DNA of 64,000 nt from Parablautia muri. Its GTDB lineage: Bacteria; Bacillota; Clostridia; Lachnospirales; Lachnospiraceae. The notes beneath the pieces are model-generated. The model ran no database searches. It was not told the DNA's origin and saw only the letters and a list, made by a program, of their open reading frames with translations. Positions within the stretch are counted from its first letter, which is position 1, and every line of letters starts with the position of its first letter. The position numbers and the translations under genes were made by a program. Positions 26,657 through 35,493 of the stretch are shown in pieces. The stretch spans positions 115,558-179,557 of the forward strand of contig NZ_QZDT01000003.1 in assembly GCF_009917485.1 (NCBI RefSeq). Direction: 5' to 3'.

Positions 26657-26674
26657 TTGTGTCACATGTCACAA
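26657..26674. promoter_or_regulatory. Candidate Crp/Fnr-type operator
   Basis: TTGTGTCACATGTCACAA: outer arms TTGTG/CACAA are symmetric and the inner part contains TGTCACA twice. It lies between the divergent MATE and Crp/Fnr genes, about 110 bases before the regulator start. Confidence 0.5.
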
Positions 26675-26786
26675 TAAGACAATAAATTTTAAAAACGAGA
26701 AAAAAGCAAGCGACACGCTTTGTGAACTATCCTGATATTAATCAAAAACGAAAGAAACAGCCCCCCTAATGAGGTGAACTGTAAAT

Positions 26787-27413
26787 ATGAAACAAATCTA
26801 CAATAACAAGCTTTTAAATCTTTACTTAGAGCGACATAAAATAGAATCCTTGTTTGATACCAAAGCACTTTCCTTCCGCCTTTGCCAGTATGAGCGTGGA
26901 GAGATTCTAAATAATATTCATAGCCCTTCCCTTTTTCTCCAGTTTGTCGTAGAAGGGGCAGTCTATATTTATTTCATCAGAGATGACGGCAGTCGCTCCC
27001 CTGTCTGCCTGACCACCGAATTTACTTTACTTGGTGATATGGAATTTTGTGGTGAGACATCCCTTTCCTTCCTAATAGAAGCACATAGAAAAGTGATATG
27101 TGTTGAACTCCCGTTATATGAATACCGCAATACCCTTTTAAATGATAATAGGTTCCTTAGGTTTTTGCTGCAGTCCATTTCACACAAAATGGCTCTGATG
27201 TCTAAGGCAGAAGTACCTTTTACGAATCTTGAGGAAAAACTACTTCACTATTTGAGATGTGGTTGTCCAAGTCATCAGTTTCAGGGCGTTGAAACTATGG
27301 CTATCCATCTGCACTGTAGTAGACGACAGTTACAGAGAATACTCAAATCACTAACAGCGCAGGAAATTTTAGAAAAGCAAGGCAAAGGAATATATAGTCT
27401 TAAAAACATATGA
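26787..27413 (+). CDS. Crp/Fnr-family transcriptional regulator
   Basis: A 208-residue regulator. The N-terminal cyclic-nucleotide-binding-like beta barrel covers residues 20-115 (FRLCQYERGEIL, FVVEGAVYIYF, FTLLGDMEFCGE), and a winged helix lies near 150-205 with MAIHLHCSRRQLQRILKSL. No Cys cluster for an iron-sulfur centre is seen at the N-terminus and the cAMP-pocket residues are not kept, so the ligand is unknown. Divergent from the MATE gene; likely its regulator. Confidence 0.85.
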   Translation: MKQIYNNKLLNLYLERHKIESLFDTKALSFRLCQYERGEILNNIHSPSLFLQFVVEGAVYIYFIRDDGSRSPVCLTTEFTLLGDMEFCGETSLSFLIEAHRKVICVELPLYEYRNTLLNDNRFLRFLLQSISHKMALMSKAEVPFTNLEEKLLHYLRCGCPSHQFQGVETMAIHLHCSRRQLQRILKSLTAQEILEKQGKGIYSLKNI

Positions 27414-27429
27414 GCTATCACAATTTATT

Positions 27430-28076
27430 CTATATCGCTGCCGCCGGGAAAAACCATACATCCCGACTATAAGGCAGCATTTCGTCCGCCATGCACAAGA
27501 TTACACCTGACTGCACCTCCATTTTTAATTTATTTAGGACAGAAAAATTTTTATCAGCATGATTCGGCAATTTTGCTTTTTTTATCTCTACAGGATAAAC
27601 CCTGTTTCCTTCAACAAACAACAAATCAATCTCTTTTCCGTCAATATCCCGATAATAATATAAATCCGGTCTTTTTCCGTTATGATAATAGCTTTTTATA
27701 ATCTCGCTGACCACATAAGTCTCAAAAAAAGCACCATCCATAGCATCGCTTTCTAGGGTTTGCGCATTAGGCCACCTACATAGATATGCTGCAAGACCGG
27801 TATCTAAAAAATATACCTTAGGTGTCTTGACCAGCCTATTTGTTATATTCGTATAATATGGGTACAAAATAAAGATAATCCCTGAGCGTTCTAAAATAGA
27901 CACCCACTCTTTTGCCGTAGGTGCCGATATACCGATGCATTGGCAATCTCACTATACTTTAGTTCCATGGAGGTTCTTGCGGCCATAAATACCAAAAAAT
28001 CATAAAATTCGCCAAGCTTTCCCACTAATGCCAGCTCTTTGATGTCGCGTTCTAAATAGGTAATTGACAATGTCAA
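27430..28076 (-). pseudogene. DUF4143-type ATPase remnant (AAA part lost, frameshift)
   Basis: The minus strand encodes TYLERDIKELALVGKLGEFYDFL and MELKYSEIANA in one frame, then ILERSGIIFILYPYYTNIT, KVYFLDTGLAAYLC, FFETYVVSEIIKSYYHNG and DLYYYRDIDGKEIDLL in another, ending at 27430. This is the C-terminal half of ATP-binding DUF4143 proteins (with the restriction-endonuclease-like IDLL..VEIKKAK). The Walker A/B half is absent and the frame breaks near 27900, so it is a fossil. Confidence 0.82.
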
Positions 28077-28183
28077 TCCACAGCTTTAAACTTTGATTTC
28101 AATCTTTCTGCGAAACTTTCACATAATATCCTGAATTTTCAGCCTTTCAAAATCCACAATCAGCACAAAGCTTTTCCGACAAA

Positions 28184-28204
28184 AATGCCCTTTTTTAAGG
28201 CATT
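28184..28204 (-). terminator. Short terminator hairpin after the precorrin-2 dehydrogenase gene
   Basis: AATGCC/GGCATT arms around CTTTTTTAA, followed on the minus strand by TTTTG. It lies 33 bases past the stop codon. The rest of 28077-28236 holds nothing recognisable. Confidence 0.5.
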
Positions 28205-28236
28205 CTTCTATGTGTGAAGACGTTTGTTTATAAATA

Positions 28237-28824
28237 TTAGTCGTTCTTAGGCGGCGTATTTTGGGCATTTTCCATACACTCTACCGCCGCTTTCTTCAAA
28301 AATCGGGCCCGCTCTCCGGCATCGGGAATTTCATTTCGGGCTATTTCCCGAAGCTGCGAAAGATACTCTAAAATTTCCTCTATTTTATCAGGCATCTCCT
28401 GCTCTATTTGCCTGCGCAGCATTGCTGCTGCCTGTGGACTTGCCCCTTCTGTGGAAACTCCCACCGTAAGTTTTCCCTTCTTTACCATGGCAGGGAACAG
28501 GAAATCACACTCTTTTTTATCATCCACCACATTAATGAATATATTTTTTGCCCTGCAAAGCTCGGCCACATGGGCATTCAGACACTGATCATCTGTTGCG
28601 GCAATGACGAACATTTTCCCCTCCACATCCTCATCCTGAAAGGCACGCTCTATACAGGAGAGAACCGGATTTTCAACCAGCTCCCTCAAAATGGTTGGCG
28701 CTATCACTGTAAGAGAAGCTTCAAATGGCAGAAGTTTTTCCACCTTGTGAGCGGCAATTTCCCCTCCTCCCACTATCAGGCCTTTTTTTCCTTTTATATC
28801 CATAAAAAATGGGAAATATCCCAT
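28237..28824 (-). CDS. Precorrin-2 dehydrogenase / sirohydrochlorin ferrochelatase-like (NAD-binding CysG-N type)
   Basis: A 195-residue protein that oxidises precorrin-2 to sirohydrochlorin with NAD+. MGYFPFFMDIKGKKGLIVGGGEIAAHKVEKLL contains the Rossmann GGGxxA motif; VIAATDD and NVVDDKKECDFLFPA, then VGVSTEGASPQAA, are signature segments. The start at 28824 has GGAG ahead; an in-frame extension to 28893 has none. No other sirohaem or cobalamin gene is in the window. Confidence 0.88.
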   Translation of the reverse strand: MGYFPFFMDIKGKKGLIVGGGEIAAHKVEKLLPFEASLTVIAPTILRELVENPVLSCIERAFQDEDVEGKMFVIAATDDQCLNAHVAELCRAKNIFINVVDDKKECDFLFPAMVKKGKLTVGVSTEGASPQAAAMLRRQIEQEMPDKIEEILEYLSQLREIARNEIPDAGERARFLKKAAVECMENAQNTPPKND

Positions 28825-28914
28825 TGTACTGCTCCTTTCCGGGTTATCGAAAACAGACTCCATGCCAGTGGCTTCATCTCCGCTAACCAACATACTTAAG
28901 GCCGGCGAAAAACC

Positions 28915-29535
28915 TTATGCCTGTTTATCCTCCTGAATCAGCAAAAGCATGCCCTTTCGCACTGCAACTCTGCTTTCTTTTCCCACAAATTCATTGCTCA
29001 CGCCTACAGGATATTCTTTTCGTAAAACCGCATCCTCAAGCGCGTATTTAAATCCCTCCTCGTAAACGCCGCTGGCAGTATCCCCAAGGCAGAACACCGA
29101 CAAAAATCCGCTCTCCTGTGCCCCAAAATGAATTTCTCCATCACAAAGCACCCGATACCAGGAATGCGCTCCGATCAAAATACCGCTGGCACCCTTTCCT
29201 GCAAGGTCCGCCAAAAGCTGAATATTGGCTATGGTATGGGAAATCCTTCCACCTGTTCCTCCATAAATGACAAATTCACGATACCCCTTTTTCCATCCTT
29301 CCGTTACCGCCCAGCCTGTGTCCGTCTCGTCTTTTTCCGGCTTTAGTGTAATCACTTTAGGATGTGCGGGCGCCTTTCCCAGAGAATCAAAATCTCCCAC
29401 CACCAAATCCATCTTAATACCTTTTCTCTGACAGTGGGCATACCCGCCGTCACAGGCAATCACCATATCCTCACCAGTAGGGCAGGGCAATCCACGGCCA
29501 AACTCACCGGCCCCTACAATATAACAAATTCCCAT
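28915..29535 (-). CDS. thiN: Thiamine pyrophosphokinase
   Basis: A 206-residue enzyme that makes thiamine diphosphate from thiamine and ATP. CDGGYAHC, DLVVGDFDSLG, KDETDTGWAVTEG and YGGTGGRISHTIANIQLL are the family motifs, with conserved Asp residues that bind Mg-ATP, and the C-terminal SNEFVGKESRVAVRKGMLLLI forms the thiamine-binding half. GGAGG sits in the final codons of the TetR gene upstream, so it is translationally coupled to the regulator although the functions are unrelated. Confidence 0.92.
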   Translation of the reverse strand: MGICYIVGAGEFGRGLPCPTGEDMVIACDGGYAHCQRKGIKMDLVVGDFDSLGKAPAHPKVITLKPEKDETDTGWAVTEGWKKGYREFVIYGGTGGRISHTIANIQLLADLAGKGASGILIGAHSWYRVLCDGEIHFGAQESGFLSVFCLGDTASGVYEEGFKYALEDAVLRKEYPVGVSNEFVGKESRVAVRKGMLLLIQEDKQA

Positions 29536-29537
29536 CT

Positions 29538-30188
29538 CTATTCCTCCACATCACCGGCAAGCATAACTTTGAAGTTTTCTATTTCCCGGCAAGTGCTCCT
29601 GCAAATCATCTCCCGCATGGCTTTCCGCTCCGGCTTTGCCCCATTGTTCAGGTTAAACTGGTACATAGCGTAGCAGATAATTTTGGACAATACTGTCATC
29701 TCCAAGTAAGCTTTATCTTCCTTGGTCAGTTCTCCTTCAAAAGCAATTTCCTCCTCTATCACCCTGCCCAGCATGTCCATAACCAAAAGCTCATCCTCTC
29801 CCTTGGATTTCACCATCTCCTTAAGCTTGCTGCTTATAGCGGAATTATCCATCATAATGTGAATTGCCCTGAAAAAGCAGCTGGTATGCGATAGTCTCTC
29901 CTCCATACTGAGTAAAATGGCGTTCATTTTTCCATATAAATCCTTCTCCTGCTTTAAATGATCGTATAAGCTCTGGCATGAATCTTTCAGTTCGTAAAAA
30001 ATAGCTCCCGCAATCATTTCTTCTTTATTGGAAAAATACTCATAGACAGTGCCTTTTCCAATTCCGGCTTTTCCGGTTATCTCCGAAACCGTCAGATTAT
30101 TTAAATCAATGCCTTCCCTAAAAAGCTGCACGATCGCCTGGTAGGTAGCCTTAACTTTTGGCGCCAGTTGTGTATTTTCCATCATCAT
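29538..30188 (-). CDS. TetR/AcrR-family regulator coupled to the RND exporter
   Basis: A 216-residue TetR protein with the HTH LTVSEITGKAGIGKGTVYEYFSNKEEM at residues 32-58 and a helical ligand domain. Its start overlaps the stop of the RND gene by four bases (TTATGATG), so it is the second gene of the RND operon. A GGTCGG palindromic block in front of the RND gene is the likely operator, which would make exporter and regulator a self-limiting unit. Confidence 0.88.
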   Translation of the reverse strand: MMMENTQLAPKVKATYQAIVQLFREGIDLNNLTVSEITGKAGIGKGTVYEYFSNKEEMIAGAIFYELKDSCQSLYDHLKQEKDLYGKMNAILLSMEERLSHTSCFFRAIHIMMDNSAISSKLKEMVKSKGEDELLVMDMLGRVIEEEIAFEGELTKEDKAYLEMTVLSKIICYAMYQFNLNNGAKPERKAMREMICRSTCREIENFKVMLAGDVEE

Positions 30189-33100
30189 AATCCCCCATTT
30201 TTTCCAGCCTCAATTTCCTTTTTGTGAAACAATTGATTGATATGAAACAGCCCCTCTTTCTTTTCTTCAATTTCCAATGGCTTTTTAGCGGAAAAGTCTC
30301 CAGGCTTCTTTTTCTCCCTTGAAAAAATGTCATAAATGCAGGGGATTACCACCAGCGTAAGCACTGTACCATAGACCAATCCCCCGATGGTAACAACAGC
30401 CATGGGCCTTCCCATCTCGGATCCCATATCCTTACCGGCCACCATCGTACAAAGCGCAAGAATCGTTGTAAGCGCTGTCATAAGCACCGGACGCAGTCTG
30501 GTTCTTCCGGCTGTCAGAATTGCTTCTCTCTTTTCCATGCCTTCCCCGCGCAGCTGGTTGATATAATCAACCAACACAATACCATTATTTACAATAATAC
30601 CGGAAAGCATGACAAATCCAATCAGTGCAATTACGCTCAGCTCGCTGTCGCTGATTACCAGTCCAAGAAAACCGCCTGTAAAAGCAAGGGGTATGGTAAA
30701 CATAATGATAAAAGGAGATAACAGCGACTGAAATTGGGCAACCATAATCAAATACATGAAAATAAGCGCCAGAATCAGCATTAAATATAATTGCTCCATT
30801 GCATCCGTGATGGTTTCGTTCTCACCGGTCATCTCCAAGTAATATCCGGCCGGCAGCTTATAATCTTCCAATGCTTCTTCCACATCCGCAGATACAAGCC
30901 CCACATTATAACCGTCTGCAATTTCAGCCGAAACCGATATGTATCTGCTCTGGTCAATCCGGTTAACTGCTTTGGGTGAAATTGTATTTTCAAAGGAAGC
31001 AACCTCCGATAAAGGGAATCTTTCTTTGGTATCGTCCTTGGTATTTCTCTCAATCTCCAAATCTTTAATCAGCGCTCTGGTAAGCTCTAAGTCCTTGGCA
31101 TCCTTTACATAAACGCCATATTCACTTTCTTCCGTCTCAAGGGTTGTGGTACTGGCGCTTTCCGCAAGTTTAGCCGCCACCTGTCTAAATACTTCTGCAA
31201 CCGTCATGCCGTGCTCTATTGCCTTATTCCTGTCAATAACAACCCGCATCTCCTCCATGGAATCTTCCAGGCCATCCGAAACATTAGCCGTTCCCTCCAC
31301 ACCGCTTACAATAGACGCCACATCCCTTGCCAGCTCCTGCAGCTTATCAATATCCCGTCCACGGATCTGTACGGAAACACCGCTTCCGCCCATAGCGCTC
31401 ATATCCATAGACGAAGTGTCAATCACCATTTCCGCTTTATTTTTCTCACAAATTTCCGCGGTTTCCTTCATAATTTCATCTGCAATCACTTCATTGGTCT
31501 TTTTCTTATCCATGTTCAATGTGACATATATGACGGTTTCGTTCGCCACAACATCGCCTCCTCCTGTCAACATGGAAAGAGATGATGTAGATGCCATTGC
31601 CCCCACATCCGACACATCCTCATGTGCAATCAGTTTTTCCACAATTTCATCTGTCACCTGCGCCGTTTCGCTTAAAAGCGCATCCTCCGGCATAGTCAGC
31701 GAAATCGTAAACTGTGTGCTGTCCATATCGGGCATGAAAGCCGTCCCCTTGGCATAAGAAGCCATAGCACTGGCAACCAGTAATACAATCACCAGCAAAA
31801 CCACCACCGGCTTAGCCTTAAGAGACAATCCAAGCAGCTTTTCATATACATCCACCAGCTTTGTAAAAAATTTGCCATCCGTATTTTCCCTGGTCTTAAC
31901 CAGCACTTTAGATGCCATCGCCGGCACCACCGTAAGGGCAATCACAAGACTTGCCAACAGAGAGTACGCAATGGTTAGTCCCATATCCACAAACAACTGT
32001 CTGGTGATGCCTTCCGTAAATACAATCGGTAAAAACACGCAAACCGTAGTCAAGGTGGAGGCCATAATAGCTCCGGCCACCTCCCCGGCCCCTTCTGTGG
32101 CTGCTTCCTTTGCCGAATAGCCTTCCCGGCGCAGGCGGTAAATATTTTCAATTACCACAATTGAGTTATCCACCAGCATGCCAATTCCCAGGGCAAGGCC
32201 GGATAAGGAGATAACATTTAACGTTACGCCGCTGAAATACATGCACACAATTGCCGTAATCAAACTGATGGGTATAGAGCAGGCAATCACCATCGTAGGC
32301 CTTAAATCCTTCAGGAACAGAATCAGGATTAAAATTGCAAGACCGGCCCCAAAAAGGATATTGTTCATGATGGAATCCATAACAAGGTCTATGTATATAC
32401 CCTGGTCCATAAGGGTAATCAGCATCAAATCCTCATTTTCATCCATAAGCTCCTTGAATTTATCTAAAATCTTATCTGACACATCACCCGTGGAATATCC
32501 GGTCTGTTTCTGGATTGTGACCATGATACCCGGCGCCCCATTTACATTGGCGTAAATATCCGCGGAATTATCGGTCATAAATACATCCGCCACATCCCCT
32601 AAAGTGATAATATCCACGCCATCCATTTCCAGATTCATAAGGGGCATCTTCTTAAGCTCATTTATTTCTTCCGGTTTATCCCCTACACGAATCAGGTAAG
32701 AAATGCCTTCCTCCGTTACATATCCGGCAGGCATAGAGAAGTTCTGAGCCTGTAATAGCGCTTCTACCGTCTCTACCGTCAAAATGCCTTTCATGTTTGC
32801 CTTGTCATAGGCATTTATTCTGTTTTCTTCTAATTCTTCCTCCCCATCCAAAATCTGCTGCAGAGCATCCGCCAATTGCTCCGCCGTATCCTTTAGCTGT
32901 TCTTCGCCGTCTGCAATCTGCTCCCACCCGCTGTCAATCTGCTCCTGTCCGGATTCTAACTGCTTCTCACCGCTTTCAAGCTGCTTTTCACTGGCCTCTA
33001 GCTGGGATTCTGCGGTGGTTATCTGCAGCTCTCCTAAGCTAATGGCGGTCTGGGCATTGGCAAACTCCGATGCTGCCTGCAGATTTCCTTTGTACAGCTG

Positions 33101-34510
33101 GTTTAATCCATCGTCAATTTGGGAAATCGTATCTTCCAATTCAGATATTTTCCCGGCCATCTCCACAATTGTCTGTTCGTAGGTGGCAATCGTCTGTTTG
33201 ATAAATTCCTGTGCGGCAATTTGCTGCTGATAACCGTTATACACCTCCTGCATGGCTTCAAAGCTGCTTTTTTTGTTGTCAATTAACCCCTGCACCGCAC
33301 CTATCGTCAAGTCCGGCTCATCATAGGGGAAATCCGGCGCCAGATATGCCTCAATTCTTGATTTCAGACTGCTATCCGATATCGTATCATATAAGTCGTC
33401 AGCGCCATATCCGTCAAGGGCACTGCTAAGAGCGTTCCCCTCATCGATCCCAGCCTGAATCTCATCCGCCGATATCATTCCGTCCGGGGGCATCACCCCA
33501 TTATCCTCAAGCCCTTTTTTCGCCTCCTCCAGCATCATCTTTGCCTGTTCTAACTCCAGGGTCAGATGTATTTTAGCTGCCTCCGCATCCGCCTTTGCCG
33601 TAAGGAGCTTGGTTTCCGTCTCTGCAAGCTCTCTGGCTGCCTCCTCTTTCTTATTTGCAAGCTCTGTCTTTCCTTCCTCCAATTTAATCTTGTTTTCGGA
33701 AATCTCCGCCCTGCCATCCGCAATCTTTTGCTTTCCGTCCTCAATTTCCTTGCGACTGTCTTCAAGCTCCTGCTGGCTGTCCGCCAGCTTTTGTCTGGAC
33801 TCCTCCATCTCGCTTCTTGCATCCGCAAGCTCAGCCTGTCCCTCATAAATATCCTGCTTATTCTCGTTGAGTTCCTCTTTTACTTCATCTATTTCCTCAT
33901 CAATCGCCCCGAAGACCTGCTCATTAATTTTGTCAATCTTCTCCTGGCGAATCACCACGCTTACACTTTCTTCCATAAGGCCTGTGGCGCTGACGGAAGC
34001 CACGCCCTCAATGCTTTCTAGCTCCGGCATAATGGTGTCCTGTGTCATACCGGTAACCTGAGCGGCATCCATACCGGCCCCGCCTACGGCTGCAATCATA
34101 ACGGGAAGCATATCAGGATTCAACTTCATAATAATCGGATTTCCTACGGAATCGTCCCAATAACTCTTAATCTGGTCCAGATTTTCACGTATTTCCAGGG
34201 AAGCCGCATTCATATCGGTTGACTGTGCAAACTCCAGAATAACCGTGGAATAATTTTCACTGGAAACAGAACTGATACTCTCTATATTGCTGACCGTTGC
34301 CATAGAAGCCTCCACCGGCTTTGTGACAACCGTCTCAACCGTTTCCGGGCTGGCTCCCACATATGTAGTCATTACAATCACATAAGGCAGGCTGATACTT
34401 GGCAGTAAATCCGTGGTCATTCTGGTAAAGGATACCACTCCAAGCACGATTGCAAGCACCACAGCCACCAGCACGGTATATGGCTTTTTTACACTAAATT
34501 TTGAAAGCAT
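30185..34510 (-). CDS. RND-family exporter with a large coiled-coil insert
   Basis: A 1441-residue RND transporter. It opens MLSKFSVKKPYTVLVAVVLA, followed by TTDLLPSISLPYVIV and ASPETVETVVTKPVE as in the HAE/AcrB class, with helices near 730-900 (IACSIPISLITAIVCMYFSG, GMLVDNSIVVIENIYRLRREG) and 1240-1400. RND proteins are usually about 1030 residues. The excess is a highly charged segment at about residues 195-570 made of seven-residue-type repeats (QELEDSRKEIEDGKQKIADG, QLESGEKQLESGQEQ), predicted long coiled coils outside the membrane. No adaptor or outer-membrane partner is nearby, as expected in a Gram-positive cell. Substrate unknown. Confidence 0.9.
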   Translation of the reverse strand: MLSKFSVKKPYTVLVAVVLAIVLGVVSFTRMTTDLLPSISLPYVIVMTTYVGASPETVETVVTKPVEASMATVSNIESISSVSSENYSTVILEFAQSTDMNAASLEIRENLDQIKSYWDDSVGNPIIMKLNPDMLPVMIAAVGGAGMDAAQVTGMTQDTIMPELESIEGVASVSATGLMEESVSVVIRQEKIDKINEQVFGAIDEEIDEVKEELNENKQDIYEGQAELADARSEMEESRQKLADSQQELEDSRKEIEDGKQKIADGRAEISENKIKLEEGKTELANKKEEAARELAETETKLLTAKADAEAAKIHLTLELEQAKMMLEEAKKGLEDNGVMPPDGMISADEIQAGIDEGNALSSALDGYGADDLYDTISDSSLKSRIEAYLAPDFPYDEPDLTIGAVQGLIDNKKSSFEAMQEVYNGYQQQIAAQEFIKQTIATYEQTIVEMAGKISELEDTISQIDDGLNQLYKGNLQAASEFANAQTAISLGELQITTAESQLEASEKQLESGEKQLESGQEQIDSGWEQIADGEEQLKDTAEQLADALQQILDGEEELEENRINAYDKANMKGILTVETVEALLQAQNFSMPAGYVTEEGISYLIRVGDKPEEINELKKMPLMNLEMDGVDIITLGDVADVFMTDNSADIYANVNGAPGIMVTIQKQTGYSTGDVSDKILDKFKELMDENEDLMLITLMDQGIYIDLVMDSIMNNILFGAGLAILILILFLKDLRPTMVIACSIPISLITAIVCMYFSGVTLNVISLSGLALGIGMLVDNSIVVIENIYRLRREGYSAKEAATEGAGEVAGAIMASTLTTVCVFLPIVFTEGITRQLFVDMGLTIAYSLLASLVIALTVVPAMASKVLVKTRENTDGKFFTKLVDVYEKLLGLSLKAKPVVVLLVIVLLVASAMASYAKGTAFMPDMDSTQFTISLTMPEDALLSETAQVTDEIVEKLIAHEDVSDVGAMASTSSLSMLTGGGDVVANETVIYVTLNMDKKKTNEVIADEIMKETAEICEKNKAEMVIDTSSMDMSAMGGSGVSVQIRGRDIDKLQELARDVASIVSGVEGTANVSDGLEDSMEEMRVVIDRNKAIEHGMTVAEVFRQVAAKLAESASTTTLETEESEYGVYVKDAKDLELTRALIKDLEIERNTKDDTKERFPLSEVASFENTISPKAVNRIDQSRYISVSAEIADGYNVGLVSADVEEALEDYKLPAGYYLEMTGENETITDAMEQLYLMLILALIFMYLIMVAQFQSLLSPFIIMFTIPLAFTGGFLGLVISDSELSVIALIGFVMLSGIIVNNGIVLVDYINQLRGEGMEKREAILTAGRTRLRPVLMTALTTILALCTMVAGKDMGSEMGRPMAVVTIGGLVYGTVLTLVVIPCIYDIFSREKKKPGDFSAKKPLEIEEKKEGLFHINQLFHKKEIEAGKNGGL

Positions 34511-34578
34511 AGACTTTACTCCTTTTCCCTTTTCGGTCCCATGATGTCAATGGACAAATTGAATACAAAGTTCTCCGT

Positions 34579-34600
34579 CCGACCGGTCGGTCGGTCGGTT
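34579..34600. promoter_or_regulatory. CCGACCGGTCGG palindrome and CGGT repeats, candidate TetR operator
   Basis: Perfect 12-bp palindrome at 34579-34590 followed by two more TCGG units up to 34598. It lies just downstream of the -10 box of the leftward promoter at 34612-34640, an ideal place for repression of the RND-tetR operon. Confidence 0.65.
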
Positions 34601-34611
34601 CCACCGAAAAA

Positions 34612-34640
34612 AGTATATTGGCAAAACCGGTCTTTGTCAA
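34612..34640 (-). promoter_or_regulatory. Sigma-A promoter of the RND exporter operon
   Basis: On the minus strand TTGACA (34635-34640), 17-base spacer, TATACT (34612-34617). Consensus -35 and near-consensus -10. The spacer contains AAGACCGGTTTT, another ACCGGT half-site similar to the operator downstream. Confidence 0.75.
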
Positions 34641-34740
34641 TATACACTAAAAATTTAATAAATTTTAATATTTTATATTTTTTTTAGACTTACATTATTT
34701 TAGTGTAAAAATACATATGCTAAAATATTTTAGATAATAG
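34641..34740. other. Very AT-rich divergent control region with nested inverted repeats
   Basis: TACACTAAAA (from 34643) and TTTTAGTGTA (34701-34710) form 10-bp arms, and CTAAAATATTTTAG (34722-34735) is a perfect 14-bp palindrome, 25 bases before the ABC ATPase start. Probable control region for the rightward ABC genes; no good -35/-10 pair was found. Confidence 0.4.
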
Positions 34741-34760
34741 ATATAGGAAAGAAGGACAAT

Positions 34761-35465
34761 ATGAGTGCATTTGTAGAGTTTAAAAATGTTGGAAAAATAT
34801 ACCACATGGGCGAGGTAGATATTGAAGCGCTCAGGGATGTGAATTTTGTAATTGATAAGGGTGAATTTTGTGTTGTAGTGGGCGCTTCCGGTGCAGGGAA
34901 AACAACCATTTTGAATATATTAGGCGGTATGGACGGCCTCACATCTGGAAAAGTTTTGTTAGACGGGGAAGAAATTTCCGCATACAATCCCAAAAAGCTG
35001 ACAGCCTACAGGAGGTTCGATATCGGGTTTGTGTTTCAGTTTTATAATCTTGTGCAGAATCTGACCGCCCTTGAAAATGTGGAGCTTGCGGCACAAATCT
35101 GTAAAGAACCGCTGGACGCAATGACCGTCCTTGAAATGGTGGGTCTGAAGGAACGGGCAGAGAACTTTCCGGCGCAGCTATCCGGCGGCGAACAGCAGCG
35201 GGTGGCCATTGCAAGAGCCCTTGCCAAAAACCCAAAGCTTCTGCTTTGTGATGAGCCTACGGGAGCTTTGGACTATCATACCGGAAAGGCAGTTTTGAAG
35301 TTATTGCAGGATGCCTGTAGAAAACAGGGCATGACAGTTGTGGTCATCACCCACAATCAGGCGCTGACTGCTATGGCGGACAGAGTCATCACCGTCAAAA
35401 GTGGGACTGTCTGGAACATGGAGATGAACCAGCACATTGTACCGGTGGAGGAAATCGAATGGTAA
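34761..35465 (+). CDS. ABC transporter ATP-binding protein (MacB/LolD type)
   Basis: A 234-residue ABC ATPase of the MacB/LolD/FtsE group. Walker A is GASGAGKTT near residue 40, signature [15 protein letters not shown] near 142, Walker [13 protein letters not shown] near 162, H-loop VITHN near 196. These proteins power FtsX-type permeases by mechanotransmission rather than by classical transport through the membrane. RBS AGAAGGA. The stop is 28 bases before the start of the permease, so they form one operon. Confidence 0.92.
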   Translation: MSAFVEFKNVGKIYHMGEVDIEALRDVNFVIDKGEFCVVVGASGAGKTTILNILGGMDGLTSGKVLLDGEEISAYNPKKLTAYRRFDIGFVFQFYNLVQNLTALENVELAAQICKEPLDAMTVLEMVGLKERAENFPAQLSGGEQQRVAIARALAKNPKLLLCDEPTGALDYHTGKAVLKLLQDACRKQGMTVVVITHNQALTAMADRVITVKSGTVWNMEMNQHIVPVEEIEW

Positions 35466-35493
35466 CTCAGATGATGATACAGGAGTCATGTCA

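Noticed and set aside
26531..26786. Riboswitch in the MATE leader
   Set aside because: No conserved riboswitch core could be read; the leader is explained by the dispersed repeat and the operator.
31146..31757. 203-residue plus-strand ORF
   Set aside because: Antisense to the RND gene; composition is the mirror of its codons, no RBS or family.
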